A DNA stretch of 64,000 nucleotides from Bacteroidia bacterium (GTDB lineage Bacteria; Bacteroidota; Bacteroidia; Flavobacteriales; Flavobacteriaceae): positions 1-64,000 of the forward strand of contig JAUIFC010000004.1 in the NCBI GenBank assembly GCA_030429455.1, given 5' to 3'. The first letter of the stretch is position 1, and the number at the start of each line of letters is the position of its first letter. A model generated the notes under the pieces. That model ran no database searches. It was not told where the DNA came from and saw nothing but the letters and a program-made list of their open reading frames with translations. A program made the position numbers and the translations under genes. Shown one piece after another: positions 1 through 8,734 of the stretch.

Positions 1-1724
1 GTGTTACAGGTGCTACAAGTGCAACGGATAGTCGATTTTTGTTTGTTTTTCTTCATGAGCTTGGTCATCAGTTTGGATCGCCACACACCTTTAATGGAAG
101 TGAAGGCGGTTGCGGACCAAATATTTCTTCTTTTACAGCCGTCGAACCCGGAAGTGGTTCTACAATCATGGGATATCCTGGGTTATGTGGGAGTCAAAAC
201 GTGATAAATTCTGCAGCTGGAGATTTGTATTATCACAACATGAGCCTCGTTACCATGTGGAGTCATATCTTAGGTTCAGGCAGTTGCCCAAGCGATCAAA
301 CACCAACAGGAAACTCCGCACCAACGGCGGATGCGGGTGCAGATTTCCTGATTCCACAAGGAACACCTTACAAACTTATCGGCAGTTCGACAGATGCAGA
401 TGGCACAGCTTCTCATACCTATACTTGGGAACAGCTAGACTTTGGTCCTGCTGGAGCTCCTACCGAAACCACACAAGCGGGTCCTCTGGTGAGGTCTTTT
501 CAGGGAACGACCAACCCTATAAGATACATCCCTAATCTTCCTGATTTGCTGGTTAATCCTGGATCGCAAGAATGGGAAAGACTTGTAACGGTAAACAGAA
601 ATATGAATTTTAGATTAACCGTTAGAGATAATGATTCCAATGGAGGTCAAACAGCCTTCGATGCTATGACTGCTTCAGTAACGACGCAAGCTGGCCCGTT
701 TGAGGTAACCTCTCAGAATACGCCAAATCAAATAGTTTGGTCTCCAGGCAACACAGAGACAATCACTTGGAATGTTGCTGGTACAGATGGCAATGGCATT
801 AACGAAACTAACGTAAACATACTACTTTCAACTGACGAAGGTTTGACCTATGACACTGTTCTTGTAGCCAATACACCGAATGATGGCACTCAGGATATTG
901 TCGTTCCCAATATTGATGCTCCTAAATGCCGCATCATGGTAGAAGCTGTAAATAATATCTTTTTTAATATCAACGAATCGTTTTTTGCCGTTGGAAATTA
1001 TACTTATGGTGAAGTTTGCGAAGATTTTACCATAAATTTTAACAGTCCAATTCCTGAAAATGCTGGCTCTTATAACCCATTTCCTTTTCAATTTGATGAT
1101 AGTTTAGAGATTGATGATCTAAACTTTAATGTCAAAATTTCTGGAAATGAAAATAATGGTTTCATTACTTATGCCTATTCTCCTCCATTTGGAGGGTTTT
1201 ATGAACTAGGTGTTTACCCATGCTTTGGAACAACAGGGATAGACCTGACATTTGACGATGAAGGAAATCCAATTAATTGTAATAATTTGAATTCTGGTGA
1301 TAATGTGATTCCTGTAGATCCTCTTTCTGTCGCAGATGGGCAAGACATTCAAGGGAGTTGGACCTTCTGGATTACGGATGTCAATGAAGATGGCGTTATT
1401 TCGAATATTGATTCCATAACTGTTAGCGTTTGTAGTCTTGGTGCGGTTTCTCTTTCTACAGAAGAAAATACGGTTTTAGAGAATTTCGGCATTTATCCAA
1501 ATCCTGCACAAGACACGTTTAACCTCAGTTTAAATACAACTTCGGCTGAAGATGTGAACGTTGAACTTTACGATTTAACAGGTCGAAATCTTAAGGCTAT
1601 AACTTATAATGGCAAAATTTCAATTAATGAAAGCATTGATGTAAGTCTTTTACCTGCTGGTATTTACATTGTTAAAGTAAATCAAGGGAATAGCAGCTTG
1701 TCGAAAAAATTAATTATAAGATAA
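1..1724 (+). CDS. Secreted reprolysin-like zinc metalloprotease with P-domain and T9SS sorting domain (5' partial)
   Basis: The reading frame is open from base 3, so the gene begins before the window; the TTG at 39 is only an internal codon. A metzincin zinc site (HELGHQFGSPH, from base 54) is followed by a Met-turn-like IMGYPGLC, as in reprolysin-type endopeptidases. The middle is Ig/PKD-like beta sandwich. Around bases 1000-1435 lies a region resembling a proprotein-convertase P-domain (GSWTFWITDVNEDG). The last ~80 residues are a type A T9SS sorting domain (FGIYPNPAQDTFNL, ending in SKKLIIR), so the mature enzyme should be exported across the outer membrane. The substrate is unknown. Signal peptide and propeptide lie outside the window. 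Confidence 0.9.
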   Translation, partial: VTGATSATDSRFLFVFLHELGHQFGSPHTFNGSEGGCGPNISSFTAVEPGSGSTIMGYPGLCGSQNVINSAAGDLYYHNMSLVTMWSHILGSGSCPSDQTPTGNSAPTADAGADFLIPQGTPYKLIGSSTDADGTASHTYTWEQLDFGPAGAPTETTQAGPLVRSFQGTTNPIRYIPNLPDLLVNPGSQEWERLVTVNRNMNFRLTVRDNDSNGGQTAFDAMTASVTTQAGPFEVTSQNTPNQIVWSPGNTETITWNVAGTDGNGINETNVNILLSTDEGLTYDTVLVANTPNDGTQDIVVPNIDAPKCRIMVEAVNNIFFNINESFFAVGNYTYGEVCEDFTINFNSPIPENAGSYNPFPFQFDDSLEIDDLNFNVKISGNENNGFITYAYSPPFGGFYELGVYPCFGTTGIDLTFDDEGNPINCNNLNSGDNVIPVDPLSVADGQDIQGSWTFWITDVNEDGVISNIDSITVSVCSLGAVSLSTEENTVLENFGIYPNPAQDTFNLSLNTTSAEDVNVELYDLTGRNLKAITYNGKISINESIDVSLLPAGIYIVKVNQGNSSLSKKLIIR

Positions 1725-1740
1725 ATGTCTAAGATGTAGA

Positions 1741-1769
1741 TTAAAGAGGTTTTAGTTAAACCTCTTTAA
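1741..1769. terminator. Bidirectional terminator between convergent genes
   Basis: A perfect 12-bp stem (TTAAAGAGGTTT paired with AAACCTCTTTAA) with a 5-base loop lies between the protease stop and the stop of the minus-strand XRE gene, and overlaps the latter stop codon. A-rich and T-rich ends make it usable in both directions. Confidence 0.7.
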
Positions 1770-1963
1770 TATCCCTCATAGATAAAAATATCTTCAATTT
1801 CGGTTTTAAAAAATCTTGATAATCTGATCGCTAATATTAGACTTGGGTCGAATTTACCTTTTTCAATAGCGTTAATGGTTTGTCGAGAGACCTCAACCGC
1901 TTCTGCTAGACCTTGTTGAGTCAGGTTATGCTCAGCACGTAAGACTTTAAGTTTGTTCTTCAT
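1766..1963 (-). CDS. Small XRE-family helix-turn-helix regulator
   Basis: 65 residues, almost entirely one Cro/CI-type HTH: helices LTQQGLAEAVEVSRQTINAIEKG at about residues 14-36. It belongs to the short stand-alone XRE group (YozG-like) that is typically paired with a small membrane protein. Its ATG overlaps the stop of the upstream membrane protein gene by 4 bp (ATGA), so translation is probably coupled. Three palindromes of the form TGTAAA-N6-TTTACA sit over the operon promoter and are the obvious binding sites for autoregulation (inference). Confidence 0.88.
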   Translation of the reverse strand: MKNKLKVLRAEHNLTQQGLAEAVEVSRQTINAIEKGKFDPSLILAIRLSRFFKTEIEDIFIYEGY

Positions 1964-2340
1964 GCGTATTTTTTTCTGTTAATTACCAGCGCTATCATGT
2001 ATGTAATTCCAATAAACCCAACTAAATAACCTATTTCTGCATCAAATGGGATTAGATTAGTTTGATCCAATAATGAAAAGCTTAAACCAGCAATAACAGC
2101 TAATCCAAGTGTGATGGCCAAAGACTCCAAATGGATTTTTCGCTGTAATTCGTCTAAAGAATTGAAAAATCGTTTGTTTGCAATAATCATCAGAACACCA
2201 TTTGTAAGGTTTACGACAATGGCAAAGACTGTCAAAAATCGATGGTCGTCCCATATAAATTTTGGCCCAAAAGTAGCAACAGCTAGTGTTGCAACCCATG
2301 ACCATGTCCATAAAGCCAATTTTTTTGTTTGTTGATTCAT
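1960..2340 (-). CDS. Small integral membrane protein, partner of XRE regulator
   Basis: 126 residues from the ATG at 2340 (MNQQTKK). An upstream in-frame ATG at 2415 lies inside the operator/promoter region and would add an implausible extension. Four hydrophobic segments are visible: WTWSWVATLAVATFG, TVFAIVVNLTNGVLMI, LAITLGLAVIAGLSFSL and IGYLVGFIGITYMIALVI. The family is a DUF-type membrane protein commonly found directly before a YozG-like XRE gene; no function is established. It is the first gene of the two-gene operon. Confidence 0.75.
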   Translation of the reverse strand: MNQQTKKLALWTWSWVATLAVATFGPKFIWDDHRFLTVFAIVVNLTNGVLMIIANKRFFNSLDELQRKIHLESLAITLGLAVIAGLSFSLLDQTNLIPFDAEIGYLVGFIGITYMIALVINRKKYA

Positions 2341-2346
2341 AGTAAA

Positions 2347-2364
2347 TGTAATTAAGGTTATACA
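2347..2364. promoter_or_regulatory. Imperfect third operator copy
   Basis: TGTAATTAAGGTTATACA resembles the two perfect TGTAAA-N6-TTTACA sites next to it, with 18-bp length and near-matching ends. It lies just upstream of the membrane protein start codon, in the presumed 5' UTR. Confidence 0.4.
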
Positions 2365-2367
2365 AAA

Positions 2368-2385
2368 TGTAAAATACACTTTACA
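2368..2385. promoter_or_regulatory. Operator 1, TGTAAA-N6-TTTACA, at the -7 region
   Basis: TGTAAAATACACTTTACA is an 18-bp dyad with perfect 6-bp arms. Read on the minus strand it overlaps the end of the TATATTTG -7 element (2384-2391) and the expected transcription start, the classic place for a repressor. Probable target of the XRE protein encoded by the same operon (inference). Confidence 0.65.
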
Positions 2386-2391
2386 AATATA
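2384..2391 (-). promoter_or_regulatory. Bacteroidota -7 promoter element of XRE operon
   Basis: On the minus strand TATATTTG matches the TAnnTTTG consensus of the Bacteroidota primary sigma factor. A TTTG about 21 bases upstream, inside operator 2, is a plausible -33 element. Confidence 0.6.
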
Positions 2392-2406
2392 GTGGTTTTT
2401 ATTAAA

Positions 2407-2424
2407 TGTAAACAAAACTTTACA
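2407..2424. promoter_or_regulatory. Operator 2, TGTAAA-N6-TTTACA, at the -33 region
   Basis: TGTAAACAAAACTTTACA has the same perfect 6-bp arms as operator 1, centred 39 bp away. It covers the presumed -33 TTTG on the minus strand. Confidence 0.65.
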
Positions 2425-2493
2425 TGAGTTTTTAAATTTATATTTGAAACAGAATAATTCATTTTTATTACCTTGCGGAAAATTATATTTCTT

Positions 2494-3126
2494 ATGAAGT
2501 CTATTTTCATTCGTTTTTTACCAGCATTGCTAGCGTCATTGTTTATGGTGAGTTGTGATATCGAACCACTAAATGAAGATTTTGCATTGAACAATCCACA
2601 AACTGGTGGATCTTTTCAAAATGAGAATCTATTTGGCGATTGGGAACTCTTTGAATATACAGCCGTTGTAACAACAATTGCCTCTGCAGACTTTGGAGGA
2701 CAAACGGTTTCTCAAGAATCTGTAGCAACGACGACATACGAATCTGGAAACATTACGGTAACATTCAATGAAGACCTCTCTTATACTTCTGCTGGCGAAG
2801 GCATATACAGTATAGTTACTGTCGTGGATGGCAATCAAGTAAGTTCCGAAACGCTTGAAGAACCCTTTGATACAACAGCTGGTGTCTATGCGATTAACGG
2901 AAATAACCTAACGCTTACCGATAATACAGACAATATTGATACCGAATTTACTATTACATCCTTTACTGCTACAACATTGGTTCTTACCGTAGAAGTGGAT
3001 GAAGATTTACTGGGAGATACTTTAGGCGATGTTGGTTTGCCTGACGGATTTCCGGATTTAGGCGTCGATTTTACATTTAGCGGAACAATAGACCTTACGT
3101 TTACCAAAGTTCCTGAAAGCGAATAA
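2494..3126 (+). CDS. Lipocalin-like secreted lipoprotein, function unknown
   Basis: 210 residues from the ATG at 2494; a TTG seven codons upstream is less likely because it only lengthens the signal peptide. The signal peptide ends in a lipobox (LFMVSC). The body holds alternating beta strands rich in T, S and V (GDWELFEYTAVVTT, ISVTF-like strands, GTIDLTF near the end), typical of lipocalin-like proteins of Bacteroidota that carry a W near the start of the barrel. No catalytic motif is visible. It stands alone, in a different orientation from the XRE operon. Confidence 0.65.
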   Translation: MKSIFIRFLPALLASLFMVSCDIEPLNEDFALNNPQTGGSFQNENLFGDWELFEYTAVVTTIASADFGGQTVSQESVATTTYESGNITVTFNEDLSYTSAGEGIYSIVTVVDGNQVSSETLEEPFDTTAGVYAINGNNLTLTDNTDNIDTEFTITSFTATTLVLTVEVDEDLLGDTLGDVGLPDGFPDLGVDFTFSGTIDLTFTKVPESE

Positions 3127-3255
3127 ACCGTTTGACAGTTCGACATTCTTACCTGTCATTTTAATTCTACAATTCATACACGAAATTCTATCATTCGGTT
3201 CTAAAGCTGAAGATTATTTACTTTGGTAATTTTACTATTGTAAAAATATTTAATT

Positions 3256-3918
3256 ATGGATTTAGCCAGTGTTCTTATTGTTATTCATGCCAGTTTTGGT
3301 GGTGTAGGTTTACTTTCTGGAGTTGTTAGCATGGCTTCAAAAAAAGGTAAACGTCTTCATAAGTCCTTGGGAAAGGTGTTTTCTTACAGCATGGTTCTGA
3401 GTTCTTTAATCTCAATTCCTGTTTGTTTTATGCCTGGACACGAAAACATGTTTTTGTTTTCGATAGCTATTTTTACGATATATCTTGTGCTTACTGGGCA
3501 ACGGGCATTATTGTTTAAACTAAAAAATATAAACAACATTTCCATATGGAAAGATTGGCTGTTGAGTGGCATTATGTTATGCTTTGGAACCTGTCTATTT
3601 CTTGAAGGTTGTTTTAAATTCTTATACCCGAATGGTCCAACGATTCTATTCTTGTTTTTTGGAGTCCTAAGTTCTTTTTTATCCTTACAAGATATGAAGT
3701 TTTACACCAAAAAAAAGGTGTCGCCTACCGAATTTGTTCAACGGCATATTGGACAAATGTCTGGTGCTTTTATTGCTTCGTTTACAGCATTTTTAAGCGC
3801 TGGTCTTCAACTTAAGCATTGGTTGGTTTGGATTTTACCAACAGTTTTTATTAGTATTTGGATTACCTATTGGATTCGAAAATACCAATCTCCAAAACCA
3901 AAGCCTATGAAATCATAA
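3256..3918 (+). CDS. Multi-pass membrane protein, function unknown
   Basis: 220 residues with about six hydrophobic segments (LIVIHASFGGVGLLSGVVSM, VLSSLISIPVCFM, FLFSIAIFTIYLVL, LLSGIMLCFGTCLFL, TILFLFFGVLSSFLSL, WLVWILPTVFISIWITYW). Conserved-looking histidines occur near the start (IHASFGG, HKSLGK) and late in the protein (QRHIGQM), a pattern like small DUF2306-type membrane proteins, but I do not recognise the family with confidence. Monocistronic. Confidence 0.65.
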   Translation: MDLASVLIVIHASFGGVGLLSGVVSMASKKGKRLHKSLGKVFSYSMVLSSLISIPVCFMPGHENMFLFSIAIFTIYLVLTGQRALLFKLKNINNISIWKDWLLSGIMLCFGTCLFLEGCFKFLYPNGPTILFLFFGVLSSFLSLQDMKFYTKKKVSPTEFVQRHIGQMSGAFIASFTAFLSAGLQLKHWLVWILPTVFISIWITYWIRKYQSPKPKPMKS

Positions 3919-4000
3919 CTAATCAGATTTAAGCATTTGTTATTTATTTATAAAGTACTGTCGTAAATCCATGTTTATCATTACTTTTAAACAAAAAAGG

Positions 4001-5170
4001 ATGAAACATATTTTACTTTTTCTTTTCGCAACGCATTTAGCTTTTTGTCAAACTACAGATATTGTTGGAATAAGCAGAGGCGCTAATAATGGCGGAGAAG
4101 TATTCTTGGCTTCTATCGATCCTTCAACAGGTGTGTTGCAAGATATATCGAACACATCCTATTCCAACGTCATAGCCAATTTTAGTTATACTGTAAATCC
4201 TGTGTCGGACATATTCTATTATGCAGACCAAACCGCTCTAGTTGGCATAGATATGAATAATGGGAGTTTGGTTTCCAATCCTACAATCACGACAAGTATC
4301 CAACCCTTTTTTCAAAGCTTTATTTACAATGAGTTGACACAAGAAATCATTGGTTTAGAACGTGGTGCAAATAATGGTGGCGAAGTTTATCTTGCAAAAA
4401 TAAATCCTAACTCGGGAGTTGTTACGCCCATTTCTCAAACATCTATTACCAATTCTATCTCATTAAATGGCGGTCAGACGATTGACTTAGCCAATCAGTG
4501 GTTTCACTTTATTTCCAACTCTAAGCTGTATACAGTGGATATTGCTACAGGAAACACCATATATAATCCTCTTATCGATACGTCGTCTGCCCTGTATTTT
4601 GACAATATCATTTACAACGAGTTTGATGGTAATGTATATGGTTTAGCTCGAAATGCTAATCCTCCTGAAATTTTCCTGGCTAGAATAAATCCTATTGATG
4701 GCGTGGTTACCTACATTTCTCAAACATCTATTGGGCAGTCTTTTACCTTAGCTGGAGCAGCAATCAACCCTTTTAGTAATACCTATTTTTACAAAGCAAA
4801 TGAAAATTTTGTTGGGGTAGATATTACCACTGGTAGTGTAACTAGCAATCCTCCTATAGACTATTCTCAATCGAATGGAGACTTTTTTGATTATTACTAT
4901 TACCCAAATGAAAAAATATCGTTGTTATCTAACTCCAATTTTTCAACTAAAACAGATATCGAATTTTACCCTAATCCAACTAGGAATTTCATTTCTATTG
5001 AAAATAGAGGCCTAGATAAAATAGAAATAGTAGATGTGTCTGGTCGGTTGATGCTTTCTCTTAAAAACCACAATAATACCTTTGATGTATCTAACCTTCC
5101 TTCTGGAACATATTTTATAAAAGCTGTTATTGAAGGAATGCCTTACACTAAAAAACTCATTAAGAAATAA
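4001..5170 (+). CDS. Secreted beta-propeller-like protein with T9SS sorting domain
   Basis: 389 residues from the ATG at 4001, where a clear signal peptide (MKHILLFLFATHLAFC) starts; the in-frame ATG at 3971 would place ten extra residues before it. Repeats of about 85 residues with the pattern G-x-x-RGANNGGEVFLA-x-I-x-P-x-x-G-V and FxxxIYNE suggest a propeller. The C-terminal ~75 residues are a type A T9SS sorting domain (FYPNPTRNFISI, SGTYFIKA, KKLIKK). Cargo function is not apparent. The stop lies two bases from that of the convergent CBS gene, with no terminator between. Confidence 0.75.
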   Translation: MKHILLFLFATHLAFCQTTDIVGISRGANNGGEVFLASIDPSTGVLQDISNTSYSNVIANFSYTVNPVSDIFYYADQTALVGIDMNNGSLVSNPTITTSIQPFFQSFIYNELTQEIIGLERGANNGGEVYLAKINPNSGVVTPISQTSITNSISLNGGQTIDLANQWFHFISNSKLYTVDIATGNTIYNPLIDTSSALYFDNIIYNEFDGNVYGLARNANPPEIFLARINPIDGVVTYISQTSIGQSFTLAGAAINPFSNTYFYKANENFVGVDITTGSVTSNPPIDYSQSNGDFFDYYYYPNEKISLLSNSNFSTKTDIEFYPNPTRNFISIENRGLDKIEIVDVSGRLMLSLKNHNNTFDVSNLPSGTYFIKAVIEGMPYTKKLIKK

Positions 5171-5172
5171 AC

Positions 5173-5646
5173 TTATACGCCATATTTCCAGCTGCTGCCT
5201 TTAAGTTGTAAAACTGTTCGCAGAATATCTTTTTGGCTCACAATTCCAATGAGTTTATTGTGTTCTACCACAGGAAATCGTCTCCTTTTGGACTTCAAAA
5301 AGATATTTGCGGCATCAAAAAGGTTGACATCTGGCGATATTGTTTCGACATTCTTTGTCATGTATCTTTCGACGCTAGTATCTTCCATTGGCATGTTATA
5401 GTAGCGGCTTTCCGAAATTTGTTTTATGCAATCGCCTTCAGAAATTACACCTAAAACATGCATTTGGTCGTCTACAATTGGACCGCCCGAAATCCGGTGT
5501 TTTATTAGCTTATCGACTACTTCAATTATGCTTTGATTTTTTTTGAAAACAACCATTGTTCTGGACATACAGTCTCTTATTGTAATCTTTTCAGCCCTTG
5601 CATTGGCATCTCCTACTTGGTTTCCTTGAAAGTTTTTTATAGCCAT
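5173..5646 (-). CDS. CBS-domain protein
   Basis: 157 residues made of two CBS motifs in tandem (about residues 20-82 and 92-150: DCMSRTMVVFKKNQSI, SGGPIVDD, LGVISEGDCIKQ; RYMTKNVETISPDVNL, RRRFPVVEHNKLIGIVSQKDIL). A CBS pair forms a Bateman module that usually binds adenine nucleotides. There is no attached enzyme or channel, so it probably works as a free-standing sensor or regulator. Transcribed alone; the region upstream to 5781 holds no gene. Confidence 0.85.
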   Translation of the reverse strand: MAIKNFQGNQVGDANARAEKITIRDCMSRTMVVFKKNQSIIEVVDKLIKHRISGGPIVDDQMHVLGVISEGDCIKQISESRYYNMPMEDTSVERYMTKNVETISPDVNLFDAANIFLKSKRRRFPVVEHNKLIGIVSQKDILRTVLQLKGSSWKYGV

Positions 5647-5781
5647 GATGTTTGATTTTGATAATAAAGTAACAAAAAAATTATCAAATAATAATCAAAG
5701 TGATGTATATTTTTAAAAATATAGTAATTTATTTCTAATTTGATTGAAGATATGCTAGCGAAATTTACACCTTAAATTCAC

Positions 5782-7497
5782 CTATTTCACTTCAAAAATT
5801 GATGTTGCTCTGAACCTCTCACCTTCCTCGCTTATGCCTTCTACTACAATTTCAAAAAAACCAGTTTCGTCTGATGAGAAAAAACTTATAGGAGTATTTG
5901 GGGATGATAGTTTCAGATTTGGTTCCCAAAACAACTGACTTCTAAAATCTGGAATATGTTCTAATTCTTTAGTACCATCGTACATTACGTTGTGGTAATT
6001 TTTTTCAATCTCTGGGCTAAACAAATCAAAGGATTCAAGGTTTAGCTGAGTCATCAAATTTTGGTTGTTCTTGGTTTTGGTTTGTATAGAAAGAACGCCT
6101 TGAAAGATATTTCCGCCAAAAAAATATTTGTCCTTTATGACGCTTATATGCTGGACATCTTTCGCATTAAAATCGTATAAAACAGAATGGTCTTGAACCA
6201 TTAACCCATCCACCAAAACAAGGGCTTTGAATGGAGATTGGAAATTGTAATCTGAAGCCCTTACCAGAATCTCATAGCTATCTTCATTCTTTTTGAAAGC
6301 AACGCCTTTTACAATTTCTATAAACGTCTCATTCAGACTGGGAAAACGGGTATAATCGTCCAAATTATAATTCTCACCTCTGTTTCCAAAAAAGGCTGGC
6401 TGATTGATAGATTTCGGAAAATTTCGTTTTACGGAAGAATAATTGTTTTCAATTTGATTGCTAATACTTTTCTCAATTATTTGTTTTTGTAGGTCTTTAT
6501 AAATTTCCAATTTTTCAATCGACAAAGTAGACAAATCAAGTCTTGGTTCTTTATCAACTTGAAAGCGGTAACTACCATTTAATTCGTTGATGACCTGTAA
6601 GACAGCGGTCTTCGAAGCATATGACTTATCAATGTTGAAAAAAAACCGACCGTCTTTGTCCGTTCTTCCCAATTTTAGAATAAAATCCTTTTCTGGGATT
6701 AACAGCGCAATGCCTTGATTATCCAGAGGTACATTTTCAGCTGAAGAACTTATACTTCCAGAGATTAAATCTCCTCTTATTTCAGGTAAAAAAGATGATG
6801 GGTTGTTCACCTTAATTGTTTCTTGATAATCATTATGTCGTAAAATTGTTGTTGGTTTCTGAAATTGAAACGAATCAATTTTTTTCACAGAAATGGAATA
6901 ATGTCCATAATCTGATTTGTCCTTTAAAAGTAGATTTACTTCAATTTTTTCTCTGTTGGAATAAACCGCTTTAGAGAGTTCCATATTGATATTTGTTTCG
7001 ATAACAGGTTTACTACTTATATTATTTATTATTGGCTTTTCAACCACAGAAACCAAATCAGCGTTTAAAGGAATGTAAGGATTAATGATGCTTATGTCCG
7101 TTGAGAACATATTATTTGATGATTGACGAAGTCCTAATTTAGTGTAAGCTATTAACTTATAATTACCTGTTGGCAAGTTAGTTGGTATAAAAAAGTCAGC
7201 ATTTCCCTGACCGTCATGAAGCATTACTTTTTGCTTTACCACAACTGCTTTCTTTGGGCTTATTAAATTTACATAGGCTACTTTGCTATACTTGCTAAGG
7301 CTATTGTCTTCGGTGGAAACATAAACTTTATAAAAAAGAGTTTCGCCTGCAAACGCATTATTGGTATTGATGTGTAAGTAAATATTTTCTGACGGCCATT
7401 TTGGATTTGACAAATCATTACCTTCATTAGATTGGGATTTTCCCAACCATGAAATGCTCAGTACAAATAAAAAAATGATGCTTTTCGTCTTTATCAT
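5782..7497 (-). CDS. Exported protein with MG2-like domain and TonB-plug-like segment
   Basis: 571 residues with a signal peptide (MIKTKSIIFLFVLSISWLGKSQ). Residues ~30-130 resemble the first macroglobulin-type beta sandwich (WPSENIYLHINTNNAFAGETLFYKVYVST). Around residues 425-475 is a stretch like part of a TonB receptor plug (LVDGLMVQDHSVL, VQHISVIKD, GVLSIQTK). This two-part build is common for companions of TonB-dependent receptors in Bacteroidota, but it has no beta barrel. It is the last gene of a four-gene operon, 6 bp after the DUF4249 gene. Likely periplasmic or outer-membrane associated; role unproven. Confidence 0.7.
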   Translation of the reverse strand: MIKTKSIIFLFVLSISWLGKSQSNEGNDLSNPKWPSENIYLHINTNNAFAGETLFYKVYVSTEDNSLSKYSKVAYVNLISPKKAVVVKQKVMLHDGQGNADFFIPTNLPTGNYKLIAYTKLGLRQSSNNMFSTDISIINPYIPLNADLVSVVEKPIINNISSKPVIETNINMELSKAVYSNREKIEVNLLLKDKSDYGHYSISVKKIDSFQFQKPTTILRHNDYQETIKVNNPSSFLPEIRGDLISGSISSSAENVPLDNQGIALLIPEKDFILKLGRTDKDGRFFFNIDKSYASKTAVLQVINELNGSYRFQVDKEPRLDLSTLSIEKLEIYKDLQKQIIEKSISNQIENNYSSVKRNFPKSINQPAFFGNRGENYNLDDYTRFPSLNETFIEIVKGVAFKKNEDSYEILVRASDYNFQSPFKALVLVDGLMVQDHSVLYDFNAKDVQHISVIKDKYFFGGNIFQGVLSIQTKTKNNQNLMTQLNLESFDLFSPEIEKNYHNVMYDGTKELEHIPDFRSQLFWEPNLKLSSPNTPISFFSSDETGFFEIVVEGISEEGERFRATSIFEVK

Positions 7498-7503
7498 AAC
7501 ATA

Positions 7504-8715
7504 CTATTCTTCCCAAAAATCTGGTACAATATTCGATCCTGAAGCTGTACAATCTCCACAAACTCTGGTTACAACATCGTAAGGGCCTTCGTTCATTGTT
7601 GGGTCTAAATTCTCACCCCAATACCTAACGGTATTTGCCGTTACAGATTCTTTTAATAGACAATTCCCATCCATTTTGGTAAGCGCAGGAGCAAAAACAC
7701 CACAAGGAATTTCTGGCGGTTCCTGATCAAGATACACATCGGTCCAATTAAAGAAAAACCGTTTTTCGTTAACCGTTGAAACATAAAAAATTCCAATAAC
7801 TTGTTCGTCATTAGGCGATTCGACTGAAGTTATATTTCCTTCTAAAAACCCCGGTTGAGCTTGAGAAAATAGGTTGTCCTGAATAGACAACTCTCTTCTT
7901 TTTTCAAAATACCTGTAGGCCTCTTCGGGAATAACAAATTGCTTGAGCAAAATGCTGTATCGGTGAGCGATAATTGTATTATTTGCTTCGATAAACCTTG
8001 CCTCAAAATCTGTAAGTTGCCCTTCTGGTTGTCCAATGGTATTTGCCAAAATTATATCTACGGACTTTACGGTGTTATAGCAAACGCGTTCTTCCTTTTC
8101 ACGCAAATCGATTGTGAAATCACAAGAATCTACAATTGGAAAAAGGTCATCACTTCTCCAATATGGAGCGATAATTTTGTAGGTTTCTTCGTATTCGAAT
8201 TTGTAATAATTGCCATTTCCAGCATTGCTAGTAGTATTGGTAAGAATAGAAACACCAGGATTTCCAAAACTGTCTTCGGAGGCTTGGACAGCTATGTCTT
8301 GTATCTGGCCAGTTTCTGGTAATTGTGAAGATGAAGAGGTGTAATTTCTTCCATCTTGTGTCTGTACATTCAATGTGTATTCTATATTGTTTTGTACTGC
8401 AAAAACTTGTGAGGACACATATCTGCCTGGTTCAATTTCAACAAAGTTGACAAATGGTGAACCATCTGCAAGTAAAACGACTGTTGCATTAGTTTCTTTT
8501 GAAGGGCCTTCTTCTTCAAACCTAAACGTTCTGGAGATATTGACTTCTTGTTGCTTTACTTCGTTGGTCATATTTGCCTCGATAACAATGAGACTTTCAA
8601 AGTTTTTTGTATTCAACTCAATCTCTTCAACACATGACAGAAGCATAAGAAAAATGCCAAAGCAACTTAAGGCTTTGATACATGAACTATTAATTGGTGT
8701 AAGAGTTGAAATCAT
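7504..8715 (-). CDS. DUF4249 family outer-membrane lipoprotein
   Basis: 403 residues. The N-terminus has a signal peptide ending in a lipobox-like LMLLSC at about residues 22-27, followed by EEIELN and LIVIEANMTNE, the standard opening of DUF4249 proteins. Cysteines at the C-terminus (CGVFAP, NCLLKE, VCGDCTASGSNI) match the family. DUF4249 genes nearly always sit next to a TonB-dependent receptor, as here (19 bp downstream of it), so a role as a surface accessory of the receptor is likely. The transported substrate is unknown. Confidence 0.85.
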   Translation of the reverse strand: MISTLTPINSSCIKALSCFGIFLMLLSCVEEIELNTKNFESLIVIEANMTNEVKQQEVNISRTFRFEEEGPSKETNATVVLLADGSPFVNFVEIEPGRYVSSQVFAVQNNIEYTLNVQTQDGRNYTSSSSQLPETGQIQDIAVQASEDSFGNPGVSILTNTTSNAGNGNYYKFEYEETYKIIAPYWRSDDLFPIVDSCDFTIDLREKEERVCYNTVKSVDIILANTIGQPEGQLTDFEARFIEANNTIIAHRYSILLKQFVIPEEAYRYFEKRRELSIQDNLFSQAQPGFLEGNITSVESPNDEQVIGIFYVSTVNEKRFFFNWTDVYLDQEPPEIPCGVFAPALTKMDGNCLLKESVTANTVRYWGENLDPTMNEGPYDVVTRVCGDCTASGSNIVPDFWEE

Positions 8716-8734
8716 TTTACTTCAATAAAATTAA

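Noticed and set aside
39-41. TTG as start of the metalloprotease
   Set aside because: The frame is open upstream to base 3 and the zinc motif follows within five codons; the real start is outside the window.
5706-5723. 18-bp perfect palindrome made only of A and T
   Set aside because: Expected by chance in DNA this AT-rich; no second copy or position relative to a promoter supports an operator.
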